Assembly (NCBI GenBank): GCA_002340325.1
Contig: DDLV01000131.1
Coordinates: 1-39,841 of the forward strand
DNA length: 39,841 nt
Reading direction: 5' to 3'
From: Glaciecola sp. UBA2563
GTDB lineage: Bacteria > Pseudomonadota > Gammaproteobacteria > Enterobacterales > Alteromonadaceae
The notes under the pieces were generated by a model, which was not told the origin of the DNA, did no database searches, and saw only the letters and a list, made by a program, of their open reading frames with translations. Shown here one piece after another: positions 26,530 through 36,623 of the stretch; within the stretch, counting starts at the first letter, position 1, and each line of letters starts with the position of its first letter. The position numbers and the translations under genes are program-made.

Positions 26530-29500
26530 ATTGCAATCTTTCGCATACCTTGAAAGGCTGTTTTTTCGGTGTTTCGATACTTAACATTGGCATATACTTT
26601 GTAGGCGAGTGGCGTGAAAAACATCGCAAGGAACAGACTAAACCCGATGCCACCAGCAATAACAACCGTCAAAGGCGGCCAAAAGGTCCCGCCAGAGAAA
26701 ATCAATAACGGAATGAAACCGCCAATCGTCGTCAGCGTGGTAGAAAGCACATGGCGGCTGCATCCATATGTTTCTGTAATAATGGCCCAACTATCTCCCT
26801 GTTTTGCTTTAGCATTGCCGCGGATGGCTGCCAAAATCACAATTGTGTCGTTGATCACAACACCTGCCAAACCAATGGTGCCAATCAGCGGGTTAAATCC
26901 AAGAGGATAGCCCGCTATTTTTAATGACAACATCCCCAGGCCAACTGCAAGCGTTGCTACTGTAAAGACAATGCACGCCAATCCAACACTTCTAAATGTC
27001 AGAATTACTGTTGCAGCCATAAGCGTGAAAAGCACAGGTGCAAAGGTGGCAAGCCCTCCCACTGCTTGCGCCTGCTGCTCACTATCACCCGCGACAGTTA
27101 TCCGATAGCCGGCAGGCACCTGCAGAGAATTTTGGATTTCCGTATAGATGTCAGAAGATACTGAGACAGCTTTTGCACTGGGAACCGTATATGCAAAGAT
27201 ATTATTTACACGCTGTCCGTTATATCGCGTGATACGCGCCACTTCTGGTTTTAACTCCCACGAACCAATGGCACTAGCAGGTATCCATTGCCTGGCGTCA
27301 GAAGTCACTAATTGAATATTAGACCCGTTGCCAATATCCCTTCTTTGAATATCATCAAGGCGAACGCGTACAGGTAACTCTTCCACTCCTTCTAACACAC
27401 TGCCGCCTGTAAATCCTTCGAGATTATTCTGAAATTGACTGGCAATGTCAGTAAGAGTCAATCCTACTTGTTCTGCTTTCGCCTCATCGGCTTTGAACCA
27501 GAGTTTTGGAATACCGCCTTCAATCGACGCTCTTGAATGAACAATGTCTGGATGTCGGTGAACGATGCTTCTCACTTGTTCACCTAAATCGTTAAGTACT
27601 GTTAGATTTGGCCCAATTATCCGATACTCAATGGGCGCTTCTACTGGTGGACCCTGTGCAAATCGTTTTACCACGGGTTTGGCTTCTGGAAGTGCAACAT
27701 TTAATCTGTTTTGTACTTCAGGCATTATTGCCGTTGCCGTTTTAGCATCTATAGCACTTACAATGGCATGCGCATACGCGTTGTTGTTGTCTTGATTGGG
27801 TATGGAATTATAGTAAACAGTTGGGCTTGAAGCACCGACAAGCCAATGCACATCGGTTATACCCTCGATGTCAAAAAGTACGTCATCAGCTTCACTAACC
27901 CGGCTTTTTGTGTAGCTAATTGCGCTACTTTCTGGCATGTAAAGGTGAATTTCAAACATATCGCGATCTGCAGCCGGAAAGAACTCCATTTTCATGGTTC
28001 CCATAGATAGAAAACCCATGATGCATGGCAATGTCACAACCAACATAAACCGCTTCGGCCTTTCGATTGCATAGCCTGTTATCTGTTTAAAACCATCAAA
28101 ATAAGCGGGTTTAGTTACACCAACTTGCCACCAAGAGGCATCAGCCTGGGAAGGCGATTTTATTGGCATTGCAGACGCTGCCATTGCAGGTATAACAGTC
28201 ATCGCCAAAAAAAAGGATAGCGATAATGCAAGGATCACACTGGTAGCGATTGGACTAACAAAATCTCCCGCGTTTCCAGGCAACAAAAAGATTGGCATAA
28301 ATCCCAATATCGTCGTAAAGGTTGAAGCCAATAAGGGAGCAAATAAATGATGAACAGAATGTCGCATAGCTTCTATTCTGTTCATCCCTTTGTTTTGGAT
28401 GGATTTTCGAATTTCATCGGTCATAACAATCGCGCTGTCTATCACAAGTCCAATGGCGATGATCATGCCGAATATCGACATCTGATGAATCTGCTGGTCA
28501 AAAAAGTTGAACGCGAAAAAAGCACCCGCGCCGGATAAAGGCAGAACTGCACCAACGACAAGCGCAGCTTTCCACCCCATAATAATTAGCACAATTAGAA
28601 TCACCACGATTGCACCAAGTACTAAGTTGGAAACTAAATCCGTTAGACGTTCTGAGGTATATCCATTTTGCTCAAAAATGATTTGGGTACTTAGTCCGTT
28701 GGCATAGTCATTCTCAAATTCCTCATAAACTGAAAGTGCGCGCTCAGTCCATTTATCAACACGGATATTTTCATCAGCTCGCGCCCCAATGTAAATAATA
28801 CGTTTTCCGTTTTTTACGCCTATTTGATCCGGAGGATTTCGAAAGCTTTTTGTTACGGTCGCCAAATCGCCAACCGTTAACAGCGTGCCAGATTGACTGG
28901 CAACCACCGGAATATTTGAAATGCGGACTAGATTGTCAAGTGCACCCTCTATCTCAATTTGGATTGTATTGACAGATGAGCGTACTTGGCCCGCGGATAA
29001 TTTACTGTCAGCTTGTGCGATAATATTGGCAAGCGTTCCTGCATTTAGACCTAATGCAGCAAGTTCCGCATAATCTGGTACGACTGTAATTTCCTCTTCG
29101 ACACCACCAAAAATCCTTACTAACTCAGTATTGCCGACATTCAACATTCGATCTTTAAGGTCCAACGCGACACGATTTAATAAATTCATTGAAGGATCAA
29201 CACCATCCTCCATACTTATCCCAAAAATCAAGGTGTAGGCAGTGACTCCGCGGTTGTCATCCAAAACAGGTGTTGAAGCACCGACGGGTAGCTCATTAGA
29301 AATGTTTTGAATACGAGACCGTATTTTTGAATAAACCTCTTCATTTGTGTCATTCGTTACATAGTCTTGTAATTCAACAGAGATGCTAGAAACACCGGGC
29401 TGAGCGATACTTTCAATCGTTTTAATTTCATTAATTTCCTCTAGCGTGTCCTCTATTTTTTTGTTGATCTGAGCTTCGATCCGTTCAGCTGAGGCTCCGG

Positions 29501-29684
29501 GCATAAATGTCAATATGGTGCCTCCGCGAGAGGTTATGCGCGGATCCTCCAAGCGTGGTAAATTTGAAACTGCTGCCAAACCACCAATAAGCAGCACCAC
29601 TATCGTTAGAACCAGTAAATGCCTATTTCTCAAATAAAGCGTTGAAACACTCTTATTGGTCGGCACGTTGGATGATGCATTCAT
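26526..29684 (-). CDS. RND-family efflux permease (HAE1/AcrB-like)
   Basis: A 1,052-residue inner-membrane proton antiporter with the duplicated RND plan: helix 1 near 22-38, a large periplasmic loop, helices 2-6 around 340-510, a second loop and the last helices near 870-1030. The helix-4 motif is GMIIAIGLVIDSAIV, so the second aspartate of AcrB's DD pair is serine, as in many non-AcrB members. The start overlaps the MFP gene by 4 bp (ATGA). Its stop overlaps the remnant of the outer-membrane factor, so export now probably relies on another TolC-like protein. The substrate is not deducible. Confidence 0.95.
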   Translation of the reverse strand: MNASSNVPTNKSVSTLYLRNRHLLVLTIVVLLIGGLAAVSNLPRLEDPRITSRGGTILTFMPGASAERIEAQINKKIEDTLEEINEIKTIESIAQPGVSSISVELQDYVTNDTNEEVYSKIRSRIQNISNELPVGASTPVLDDNRGVTAYTLIFGISMEDGVDPSMNLLNRVALDLKDRMLNVGNTELVRIFGGVEEEITVVPDYAELAALGLNAGTLANIIAQADSKLSAGQVRSSVNTIQIEIEGALDNLVRISNIPVVASQSGTLLTVGDLATVTKSFRNPPDQIGVKNGKRIIYIGARADENIRVDKWTERALSVYEEFENDYANGLSTQIIFEQNGYTSERLTDLVSNLVLGAIVVILIVLIIMGWKAALVVGAVLPLSGAGAFFAFNFFDQQIHQMSIFGMIIAIGLVIDSAIVMTDEIRKSIQNKGMNRIEAMRHSVHHLFAPLLASTFTTILGFMPIFLLPGNAGDFVSPIATSVILALSLSFFLAMTVIPAMAASAMPIKSPSQADASWWQVGVTKPAYFDGFKQITGYAIERPKRFMLVVTLPCIMGFLSMGTMKMEFFPAADRDMFEIHLYMPESSAISYTKSRVSEADDVLFDIEGITDVHWLVGASSPTVYYNSIPNQDNNNAYAHAIVSAIDAKTATAIMPEVQNRLNVALPEAKPVVKRFAQGPPVEAPIEYRIIGPNLTVLNDLGEQVRSIVHRHPDIVHSRASIEGGIPKLWFKADEAKAEQVGLTLTDIASQFQNNLEGFTGGSVLEGVEELPVRVRLDDIQRRDIGNGSNIQLVTSDARQWIPASAIGSWELKPEVARITRYNGQRVNNIFAYTVPSAKAVSVSSDIYTEIQNSLQVPAGYRITVAGDSEQQAQAVGGLATFAPVLFTLMAATVILTFRSVGLACIVFTVATLAVGLGMLSLKIAGYPLGFNPLIGTIGLAGVVINDTIVILAAIRGNAKAKQGDSWAIITETYGCSRHVLSTTLTTIGGFIPLLIFSGGTFWPPLTVVIAGGIGFSLFLAMFFTPLAYKVYANVKYRNTEKTAFQGMRKIAI

Positions 29685-30796
29685 ATCTCAACCCCTCGCA
29701 CTGGATTCACAATTTGACCAGGAACAAGCTTGTTAGCGCCTTTCGTCACAATATATATGTCGTTTCTTAAGGCACCCGTAACAAACGCAGCATTATCAGT
29801 GGTATGAATCACTTCGACTACATTGCGCTTTGCAGTGGAACTAGGCTTAATCTCATCGATAGAATAGACCGCCCATAGACCGCGTTGTGACTCCTTTAAG
29901 GCTTTTAGTGGAACCCAGAGCCCCTGCTGCTCAACCTCACGGACTAACGGCATCCGTGCGAGGTCACCGGGTAATATAAAATCAGGGGTTGATACAAGTG
30001 TTAGTAAAACATCAACCGTCCGGTTTTGACTGCGAAAAGGCAGTACTGTAGACACTTTTGCCTGATATTCGACATCATCAATCAGAATAGTTTTCTGCTC
30101 TCCAATATTTAGGCTTGACGCAATTTCGGGTGTGACTCCCACTCTTACGTGATAGGTCGAGTTTTGTTGAATTTCAAGCACCGGCATCCCCATTGACACT
30201 ACTGTCCCCTCGTCGACATACCGTCGGACAACGGCACCATCAAATGGCGATATCAGCGTCGCTTTTTCGATATCCGTTAATACAGTTGTTAACTGTGCTT
30301 TGGCGAGCGAGACAGCTGCCGCAGAACTCTCTCTAGCTTCAAAAGCTTCATCATTTTCTTGCGCTGATACTGCGTTTGCAGCTCTAGCCCCTTTTACACG
30401 CTGATAAGTTGCTTCTGCTAGCACAAGGTCTGCTTCTGCCCGCAATAACGTAGCTTCTGCTTCATTACGTCTCGCGTTTAATCGTTCAATATCTAGAGTG
30501 GCCAGTATGTCTCCTTTCTTAACTGACTCACCCTCTTCAAAGAAGATGTCATCTACCATGCCGGATATTTCAAATCCAGACTGCGCACTCTGTTGCGCCT
30601 CTATCTGACCAATATACAAACTTTCACGCTTATAACTATTTTGAAAGTCAATAGGTTCAACCGTTACCGATTGAACAGTTTTAGTGGTTTCTACTGCAAA
30701 AGATATTCCGAAAGGCGCGGTAGTACTTAGAAGTAAAACGCCTATGATGAGTGCAATGAAAGTCAGTATTGAAAGGAAGAGTTTTATATTTTTCAT
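29681..30796 (-). CDS. RND efflux periplasmic adaptor (MFP/HlyD family)
   Basis: A 371-residue adaptor with an N-terminal membrane anchor (FLSILTFIALIIGVLLLSTTAPFG). The lipoyl half (GQIEAQQSAQSGFEISGMVDDIFFEEGESVKKGDILATLD) is followed by an alpha-helical hairpin (about 108-170) and the second lipoyl half (LISPFDGAVVRRYVDEGTVVSMGMPVLEI), then the beta-barrel. It is the first gene of the leftward operon MFP-RND-outer-membrane remnant-MipA-patatin-GST. Two HxlR-type palindromes lie 19-70 bp upstream of its start, so expression is probably repressed by a regulator binding there. Confidence 0.94.
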   Translation of the reverse strand: MKNIKLFLSILTFIALIIGVLLLSTTAPFGISFAVETTKTVQSVTVEPIDFQNSYKRESLYIGQIEAQQSAQSGFEISGMVDDIFFEEGESVKKGDILATLDIERLNARRNEAEATLLRAEADLVLAEATYQRVKGARAANAVSAQENDEAFEARESSAAAVSLAKAQLTTVLTDIEKATLISPFDGAVVRRYVDEGTVVSMGMPVLEIQQNSTYHVRVGVTPEIASSLNIGEQKTILIDDVEYQAKVSTVLPFRSQNRTVDVLLTLVSTPDFILPGDLARMPLVREVEQQGLWVPLKALKESQRGLWAVYSIDEIKPSSTAKRNVVEVIHTTDNAAFVTGALRNDIYIVTKGANKLVPGQIVNPVRGVEI

Positions 30797-30814
30797 ATCA
30801 ATGTCGAAAATATG

Positions 30815-30835
30815 TTGCTTTTAATTTGCAAGTAA
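30815..30835. promoter_or_regulatory. HxlR-type palindrome, promoter-proximal copy
   Basis: Right half-site GCAAGTA is intact; the left half reads TTGCTT. 16 of 21 positions match the copy at 30846-30866, and the two centres are 31 bp apart, about three helical turns, so two dimers could bind the same face. It lies 19 bp before the MFP start codon. Confidence 0.45.
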
Positions 30836-30845
30836 GTATTGCATT

Positions 30846-30866
30846 ATACTTTTAATATGCAAGTAT
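30846..30866. promoter_or_regulatory. HxlR-type palindrome ATACTT-N8-GCAAGTA upstream of RND operon
   Basis: Twenty-one bases with the same layout as 19660-19680, 17 positions identical, 50 bp before the MFP start. Together with the tandem copy at 30815-30835 it is the best candidate operator for the leftward pump operon. Confidence 0.55.
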
Positions 30867-31211
30867 CTATTTATTAATTTTACTTAACGTCTTAAAATGA
30901 AGGTATAAAAAGCGAGCTCAAAGAGATTGTTACACTAACTACTTTAAAGTCGGAAAACTCTAATTTTTTCAGAGTGTTGGGATGTTGTAACTTCTTCTCG
31001 TTACACTGACTGTAATAGCATTAAGGGTGCGCTAGATGAACTAGTAATCCGCAATAGAACTATTATTGATATGCGAAGCAAAGCTGAAAAGATATGGCAG
31101 TATAACAACGCACAAACCGCATTATGTTATAAAATATGTATTGCTTGCTCATGGTGTAAAGAAAGCTGTATTAAATATTTTTTAACCAAATAAAAATCTG
31201 CAACAAAATAC

Positions 31212-31228
31212 CAAGACGCGAGTCTCAA
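31212..31228 (+). repeat. Shared element CAAGACGCGAGTCTCAA, copy 2
   Basis: Sixteen of 17 bases match 19712-19728, with weaker similarity continuing downstream. It ends 74 bp before the ATG of the rightward MFP gene. It may be a promoter-associated binding site or a trace of duplicated upstream sequence. Confidence 0.45.
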
Positions 31229-31302
31229 AATCCATAATAAGACGCCGTGATTGGCAATTCTGTCATTTGTATCGATAACCATAGCCCAGTTAGAATTCGA
31301 AA

Positions 31303-32421
31303 ATGCAATTAAAACAACATAGAAATAGAGATAAACGTTTATTCCTTAAATCAAAATGCAAACGTACTAGCTACAAAATTCTGTTGAGTTGCATTTTGTT
31401 GCTGACTGTTTCAATACCGCACGCTCGATTGGGGCCTTCACCGGTAAATGTCGAACCCGTCAAAATGCAATTGCTGGCACCAACAGCAATGCATTTTGGA
31501 GAGATTGTCAGTCCAAATGATGCAGTAGTGTCCGCAAGAACGCCTGGTCAACTTGTTCAAATCGCGAAGGTAGGTACTCGCATTAAAAAAGGAGAGGCGT
31601 TCGCGCAGATTGTCGACCAAAATATTCCGCATCGCCTAAATGAACAAAAGGCCCGAATCAACCAAGTAAGTCATCGTTTAGAGTTTCTAAACAATGAGGT
31701 GAAACGTTTAAACACATTATCCAAGCGCAACCTCAGTGCGAAAACCGAACTGGACTTTACGCGTTCACAGCGCGACCAAGCAAGTGCTGAACTAGAAGAA
31801 ATGCAATCACAGTTTGAGCAAATAAAACTCAGCGATAGCTATCAATCGATGCGCGCCCCTTTCGACGGTATTATTGTAGAAAGGCTATCTGACGAAGGCG
31901 AGTTAGTGGCAATAGGCACGCCAGTAATAAGGCTCGTACAGACCAGTCAATTGGAGCTGAGCGTGAGAGTGCCCATAGACTTGTTAACTTTTATCAATGG
32001 AAATGACAACTTATTATTTAGCTCTTCTCTTGGAGAAGGGCTCGCACAAATCCGCACTGTCGTGCCTGTTGCCGAGCAACGAAGCCGTCTTATTGAAATA
32101 CGTGCTTCACTCAAAGAAGAATACTGGCCGGTAGGTTTAGACATCAAAATAGCTGTCCCCACTGGTCCTGCAATGCAGGTGTTAGCCGTGCCTCGAGATG
32201 CAATTGTAATCCGTCGCGACGGCAGCCATGTAATCAGAGTTAGGTCGGAAAACAAAAGTGAGCAAGTAATGGTGACAACAGGACTGGCAAGTGACCGTTG
32301 GATAGAAATTAAAGGTGATATTAACCAAGGCGATAGGGTAATAATCAGAGGAGCAGAACGAATACAGCCGTGGCAGGAAGTGAAGATTAGTGAAACTAAC
32401 GACAGATTGGTAACACTTTGA
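31303..32421 (+). CDS. RND efflux periplasmic adaptor (second operon)
   Basis: A 372-residue MFP with a basic N-terminus, then a signal or anchor segment (ILLSCILLLTVSIPHARLG, about 27-45). The lipoyl motifs are GEIVSPNDAVVSARTPGQLVQIAKVGTRIKKGEAFAQI and MRAPFDGIIVERLSDEGELVAIGTPVI, with a helical hairpin between them (about 110-180) and beta-barrel and membrane-proximal domains after. The long 25-residue charged N-terminus is unusual and a later start is possible. It overlaps the following RND gene by 4 bp (TTGA). It is not closely similar to the MFP of the divergent operon. Confidence 0.93.
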   Translation: MQLKQHRNRDKRLFLKSKCKRTSYKILLSCILLLTVSIPHARLGPSPVNVEPVKMQLLAPTAMHFGEIVSPNDAVVSARTPGQLVQIAKVGTRIKKGEAFAQIVDQNIPHRLNEQKARINQVSHRLEFLNNEVKRLNTLSKRNLSAKTELDFTRSQRDQASAELEEMQSQFEQIKLSDSYQSMRAPFDGIIVERLSDEGELVAIGTPVIRLVQTSQLELSVRVPIDLLTFINGNDNLLFSSSLGEGLAQIRTVVPVAEQRSRLIEIRASLKEEYWPVGLDIKIAVPTGPAMQVLAVPRDAIVIRRDGSHVIRVRSENKSEQVMVTTGLASDRWIEIKGDINQGDRVIIRGAERIQPWQEVKISETNDRLVTL

Positions 32422-35400
32422 AAATTACACAAGCATCACTTGCTAACCCAACAGCCGTTACAGTTGGTATATTACTTGTCCTGCTATTTGGTTTTTTAAG
32501 TCTAAATCGATTACCTATTCAGCTCACTCCAGATGTTGAGCAGCCTCAAATAGTTGTAAATACCAGTTGGCGATCATCAGCGCCGGAAGAGATAGAATCT
32601 GAGATCCTAGAACCTCAAGAGGACGTGTTGAAAAGTCTTCAAGGTGTTGACTCTATGGAGGCCACTGCATCGCAAGGCCGTGCTAGCATTGTATTGCGTT
32701 ATAAATCAGGCACCAATCTCAATAGAGCACTGCTCGATTTAATGAATGCATTAAATCAAGTCCCCTTTTATCCTCCTGACGCAAATGAGCCTATACTCTC
32801 AATAGGAGGTAACTCGGAGTTTGATGCAGTTGCCTGGTTCGGCTTACACAAACTACCTGGTAATGAAGCTCCTATCGAAAGTTATCAAGACTATGTCGAA
32901 GAAGTCATTCAATCGCGTCTTGAACGAGTACCTGGCGTATCGCAAACCAATGCTTTCGGTGGTTTACCCAATCAAGTACGCGTAACCTTTGACCCATACA
33001 AGGCCGCAGCTTTAGAACTTGATTTAATTGATGTTGCAGGAATCGTTGGGGGCAATGTTGATTCCTCTGGTGGTTTTAAAGACTTAGGACGTCGAAAATA
33101 TACACTGCGTTTTGAAGGCCAGTACGATATTAAAAGCCTTGAAGAGATGGTCCTTGAATGGCGAGACAACGCACCAATTATGCTCAAAGATGTGGCTAAC
33201 GTGGAGGTAAAACTCGCTGATCCCACGGGTGCCTTAACACTGGATGGAGTTCCTGCCATCGCTATCAACGCTCAAGCAGAAACAGGCGTTAATGTAATGG
33301 ATGTTGATGCTGGTTTAAAAGCAGTCGTCAAAGAATTGAACGAAGGCCCCCTGGCACGTGCCGGACTTGAAATTATACAATTGTACGACCAAACAGTTTA
33401 CATTAAAGACTCCATCCATCTAGTTCGTAATAATTTATTGCTTGGTTTCATGCTAGCTATTGCTGTCCTTTGGTGGTTTTTAAGGAAGTTTAAAGCAACA
33501 CTGGCCGTTGCTCTATCAATACCAATTTCATTAATTGTTACTTTCATTGCCATGGATAGCCTAGGCCGAAGCTTAAACATAATTTCAATGGCAGGATTAG
33601 CGTTCGCAGTAGGGATGGTACTGGACGCCGCTATTGTAGTTTTAGAAAACATTGTTCGGATGCGTGAACGCGGAGATAATCCACACTCTGCTGCGTATAG
33701 TGGCACTAACCAAGTTTGGGGGGCACTCTTGGCTTCTACAACAACAACGGTGGCCATTTTTTTGCCCATCGTATTCCTAGATGACGTTGCAGGTCAACTG
33801 TTTACCGATTTAGCTATCGCGATATCTGTCGCTGTTGTGTCTTCACTATTGGTTGCTGTATCCGTCATTCCAACAGCTTCAACAAAGTTGCTTCAAACCA
33901 TTACTCAAGTAGATCCCTACGAACCTATGTGGGAGCGCATCACAGACCGCATCATGTTACTTACTAACACAACAGCAAAGCGCCTTGTTTGGGTTGTAGG
34001 GTTGTTGTCGCTTGCCGTTACTATTACTCACTTACTGTTTCCTAAAACAGATTATTTACCTAGAGGTAATGAAAACCAATTTGGCGCTTTCTTGCTTCCG
34101 CCACCAGGGCTTAGCGTTGACGCAGGCCGGCAGGAAATGATGGATGTTATTAATGAACGCGCACAACCTTATCGAGATGGTGAAAAACAACCGCAGATAA
34201 AACACGACTGGCTAGGTATATTTGGCAACTTTGGCTTTATGGGGGGGCGAGCGACAGACCCAGATGAAATTGAATCGCTTCTTGGCGTTCTTAATCGAGA
34301 GATACTGGCCGGTTTCCCGGATACCATCGCTTTTGCTCAACAGTCACAAATATTTCAAGGCTTGGGGGGTGGACGGCGCATTGATATTGACATTCAATCT
34401 AACGATCAAGACCAACTATTAATCGCAGCCAGAGCTGCTTATAGCGCCGTTATGCAATCACTGCCAGGTGCTCAAGTTCAACCGGTACCGGGGTTAACAT
34501 TGTCTGAGCCTGAATTATTGTTTGTACCTGAGGAATGGAAAATTGCAGAATCAGGTTGGACTCGCCAACAGCTCTCTCAAATCAGCAGAGCAATGGGGAC
34601 AGGCCTTTACGTCGGTGATTACTTTGATGGCCAACAACGACTAGACATATTTTTGCGCGTTGAGGAATGGCGAACTCCGGAAGAACTAGCCGCATTACCA
34701 ATTTACACGCCTGATGGTGGACAGCAAGCGTTGAGTTCTTTAGGTAGTGTGATACGCACAGCTGGCCCGAGTCAAATTCGGCGGGTAGACCGAAAGCGAA
34801 CTATCACGATGCAAATAACACCGCCGAATGACATTTCATTGGAAGAGGCCATTACCGCCCTCAAGAAACAAGTCGATACGGTTATTTCAAGCAAGTTGGG
34901 TGATGATGCAATAATTACCTATAGAGGCAGTGCTGAAGCGCTTACCGAAGCGCTTACTAATATGGGACAGAGTTTTTTACTCGCTTTGATCATCCTATAT
35001 CTTTTAATGTCCGCATTGTTCCGGTCATTTAAAGATAGCCTGCTTGTCATTTTAACGATACCACTTGCGACCGTTGGAGGGATTCTGTCTCTAAGAATTA
35101 CCGACTGGATCACAGGGTTTCAACCCTTAGACTTATTGACTATGATCGGGTTTGTTATTTTGCTGGGTCTTGTCGTAAATAATGCGATTTTACTGGTGTA
35201 CCAAACACGGGTCGCAGAGCGCGATGGGTTATCAAGAATTGAAGCAGTAGAACAAGCAATTCGAATGAGACTGCGCCCTATCCTGATGAGCACCCTTACT
35301 AGTCTATTTGGCATGTTACCACTTCTATTAATTCCTGGAGCAGGAGCTGAACTCTATCGAGGAATAGCGGCTGTCATCGTAGGAGGAATGAGCATAAGTA

Positions 35401-35495
35401 CAGTATTCACGCTAATATTTTTGCCGAGCCTATTACAGTTAATGCACAGAAAAGCTGAATTAGGATTTGAAACGACAAAACCCGTAATTTTATAG
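32418..35495 (+). CDS. RND-family efflux permease (second operon)
   Basis: A 1,025-residue inner-membrane transporter starting MKITQASLANPTAVTVGILLVLLFGFLSLNRLPIQLTPDV, the standard RND helix 1 and entry to the first periplasmic loop. Helix 4 has MAGLAFAVGMVLDAAIVVLENI with a single aspartate, followed by the conserved ENIVRMRERG. The second half mirrors it (IGFVILLGLVVNNAILLVYQ). The start is TTG 32418 overlapping the MFP stop as TTGA; no in-frame ATG precedes helix 1. No outer-membrane factor follows; instead two envelope proteins do, so it too may use a shared TolC. Confidence 0.94.
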   Translation: MKITQASLANPTAVTVGILLVLLFGFLSLNRLPIQLTPDVEQPQIVVNTSWRSSAPEEIESEILEPQEDVLKSLQGVDSMEATASQGRASIVLRYKSGTNLNRALLDLMNALNQVPFYPPDANEPILSIGGNSEFDAVAWFGLHKLPGNEAPIESYQDYVEEVIQSRLERVPGVSQTNAFGGLPNQVRVTFDPYKAAALELDLIDVAGIVGGNVDSSGGFKDLGRRKYTLRFEGQYDIKSLEEMVLEWRDNAPIMLKDVANVEVKLADPTGALTLDGVPAIAINAQAETGVNVMDVDAGLKAVVKELNEGPLARAGLEIIQLYDQTVYIKDSIHLVRNNLLLGFMLAIAVLWWFLRKFKATLAVALSIPISLIVTFIAMDSLGRSLNIISMAGLAFAVGMVLDAAIVVLENIVRMRERGDNPHSAAYSGTNQVWGALLASTTTTVAIFLPIVFLDDVAGQLFTDLAIAISVAVVSSLLVAVSVIPTASTKLLQTITQVDPYEPMWERITDRIMLLTNTTAKRLVWVVGLLSLAVTITHLLFPKTDYLPRGNENQFGAFLLPPPGLSVDAGRQEMMDVINERAQPYRDGEKQPQIKHDWLGIFGNFGFMGGRATDPDEIESLLGVLNREILAGFPDTIAFAQQSQIFQGLGGGRRIDIDIQSNDQDQLLIAARAAYSAVMQSLPGAQVQPVPGLTLSEPELLFVPEEWKIAESGWTRQQLSQISRAMGTGLYVGDYFDGQQRLDIFLRVEEWRTPEELAALPIYTPDGGQQALSSLGSVIRTAGPSQIRRVDRKRTITMQITPPNDISLEEAITALKKQVDTVISSKLGDDAIITYRGSAEALTEALTNMGQSFLLALIILYLLMSALFRSFKDSLLVILTIPLATVGGILSLRITDWITGFQPLDLLTMIGFVILLGLVVNNAILLVYQTRVAERDGLSRIEAVEQAIRMRLRPILMSTLTSLFGMLPLLLIPGAGAELYRGIAAVIVGGMSISTVFTLIFLPSLLQLMHRKAELGFETTKPVIL

Positions 35496-35782
35496 GTAAA
35501 GGCAATATTAATTGTGAAAATATAGTCTCATTTCACGTCTTTAAACATTACAAGCCAAATGCGATCCATTAGATTTTTAGATTAGGAGAAATTATCTGTA
35601 CCTAACCAACGTGGTAATTTGTCACACTAATGGTGTGCTGACCTATTAAGTATTCGACCTTTTGACATTAAATTTCGTTAACAATAATGAATCATATTCA
35701 TTATTGTATTGAGTTTTATCCGCGTTCGTCTAAGCTTACAAATGAATTTTGTTCATTTATTTCATTACGGATAAGGTCTATC

Positions 35783-36550
35783 ATGAAATTAGCTATATCT
35801 TATAGGGTAGCAATCGTCCTGTTGTTCACGATTGCGTTTGGGTGCAATAGTTTTGCTAAAGAAGATCCACAAATGTACTTAAAAGAAACGAACTATCTCA
35901 ACTTCAGTCACAGCAGTATTCAAAAAGTACTGTCAGATATAACGAACGATAGTATGACGCAAAAAGAATTAGCTATTGCCATTCATAACTTTGTAAGAGA
36001 TGAAATCATTTTTGGTTTTTCAAGACCTTTCTATGATATGTCAGCAAGCGATGTGTTGGCTGCAAAAAAAGGGTTTTGCAACAATCAATCAACTCTATTC
36101 GCTGCATTACTTCGTGGCGCAGGTATTCCAGCTCGACATCGTTTTTATTCGCTATCGGCCTCGGTGCTAAGCGGTATCATTAATCCTGGGACACGTTACG
36201 TAGACCATGCGGTTGTTGAGGTATATTTAAACGATCGATGGATCCCTGTTGATAGCTATATCGTCGATAGTAAACATGCGCGGGCTGTCCAAGGACAACT
36301 TACGAATCAACTCGGTCTTGGTATGCGAGCAAACGCATCGTTGAGCTGGGACGGCGAAACGCCCAGCTTTTCTCAATTTCATCCAGATTTCATCGAAAAA
36401 GAGTTTGGTATCTTCACCGATGTTGGTGAATTCTATGCAACTGAAGACGCGCCCAATAATCACTTTGGAATGATTGAAAAGCTAATGTTCCCGCTAGCAA
36501 TTAAAAGTGCAAATGAACGCGTTAACGCCATCCGACAACGGGTCGAATAA
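35783..36550 (+). CDS. Exported transglutaminase-like cysteine protease-fold protein
   Basis: A 255-residue protein with a signal sequence (IVLLFTIAFGCNSFA) and a transglutaminase-like domain. The triad can be assigned: C99 in KKGFCNNQSTLFAALLRGAGIPAR, H142 in YVDHAVVEVY and D157 in WIPVDSY. ATG 35783 is chosen because AAGG lies six bases upstream and the signal peptide starts there; an upstream in-frame ATG at 35687 would add 32 unlikely residues. It starts 287 bp after the RND gene, so it may have its own promoter, and is followed after 73 bp by an MlaC-like gene. It may be a periplasmic protease, amidase or binding protein; the substrate is unknown. Confidence 0.87.
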   Translation: MKLAISYRVAIVLLFTIAFGCNSFAKEDPQMYLKETNYLNFSHSSIQKVLSDITNDSMTQKELAIAIHNFVRDEIIFGFSRPFYDMSASDVLAAKKGFCNNQSTLFAALLRGAGIPARHRFYSLSASVLSGIINPGTRYVDHAVVEVYLNDRWIPVDSYIVDSKHARAVQGQLTNQLGLGMRANASLSWDGETPSFSQFHPDFIEKEFGIFTDVGEFYATEDAPNNHFGMIEKLMFPLAIKSANERVNAIRQRVE

Positions 36551-36623
36551 TTGTGCTATCAAACTTATTCATAAATTCACGGTTATCGACACTACCATTC
36601 AAAATGATCAAGGGTGTTTTAAA

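Larger units (their letters stand above)
30797..31302. other. Divergent intergenic region between the two RND operons
   Basis: About 500 bp holding promoters for both operons. The left third has two tandem HxlR-type sites; the right end has a 17-bp element shared with 19712-19728. An open frame from roughly 30950 to 31192 (+) lacks a start codon near its beginning and matches nothing I recognise. Confidence 0.5.

Noticed and set aside
26530..26665. N-terminal extension of the outer-membrane factor frame into the RND gene
   Set aside because: It is an out-of-frame reading of the RND C-terminus and has no signal peptide.
30950..31192. Open frame in the divergent RND intergenic region ending KYFLTK
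   Set aside because: No start codon near the beginning, no ribosome site and no recognised family.
33590..33650. Single aspartate (LDAAIV) in RND helix 4 as a sign of an inactive pump
   Set aside because: Many functional RND families keep only the first aspartate of the AcrB pair, so this is normal variation.
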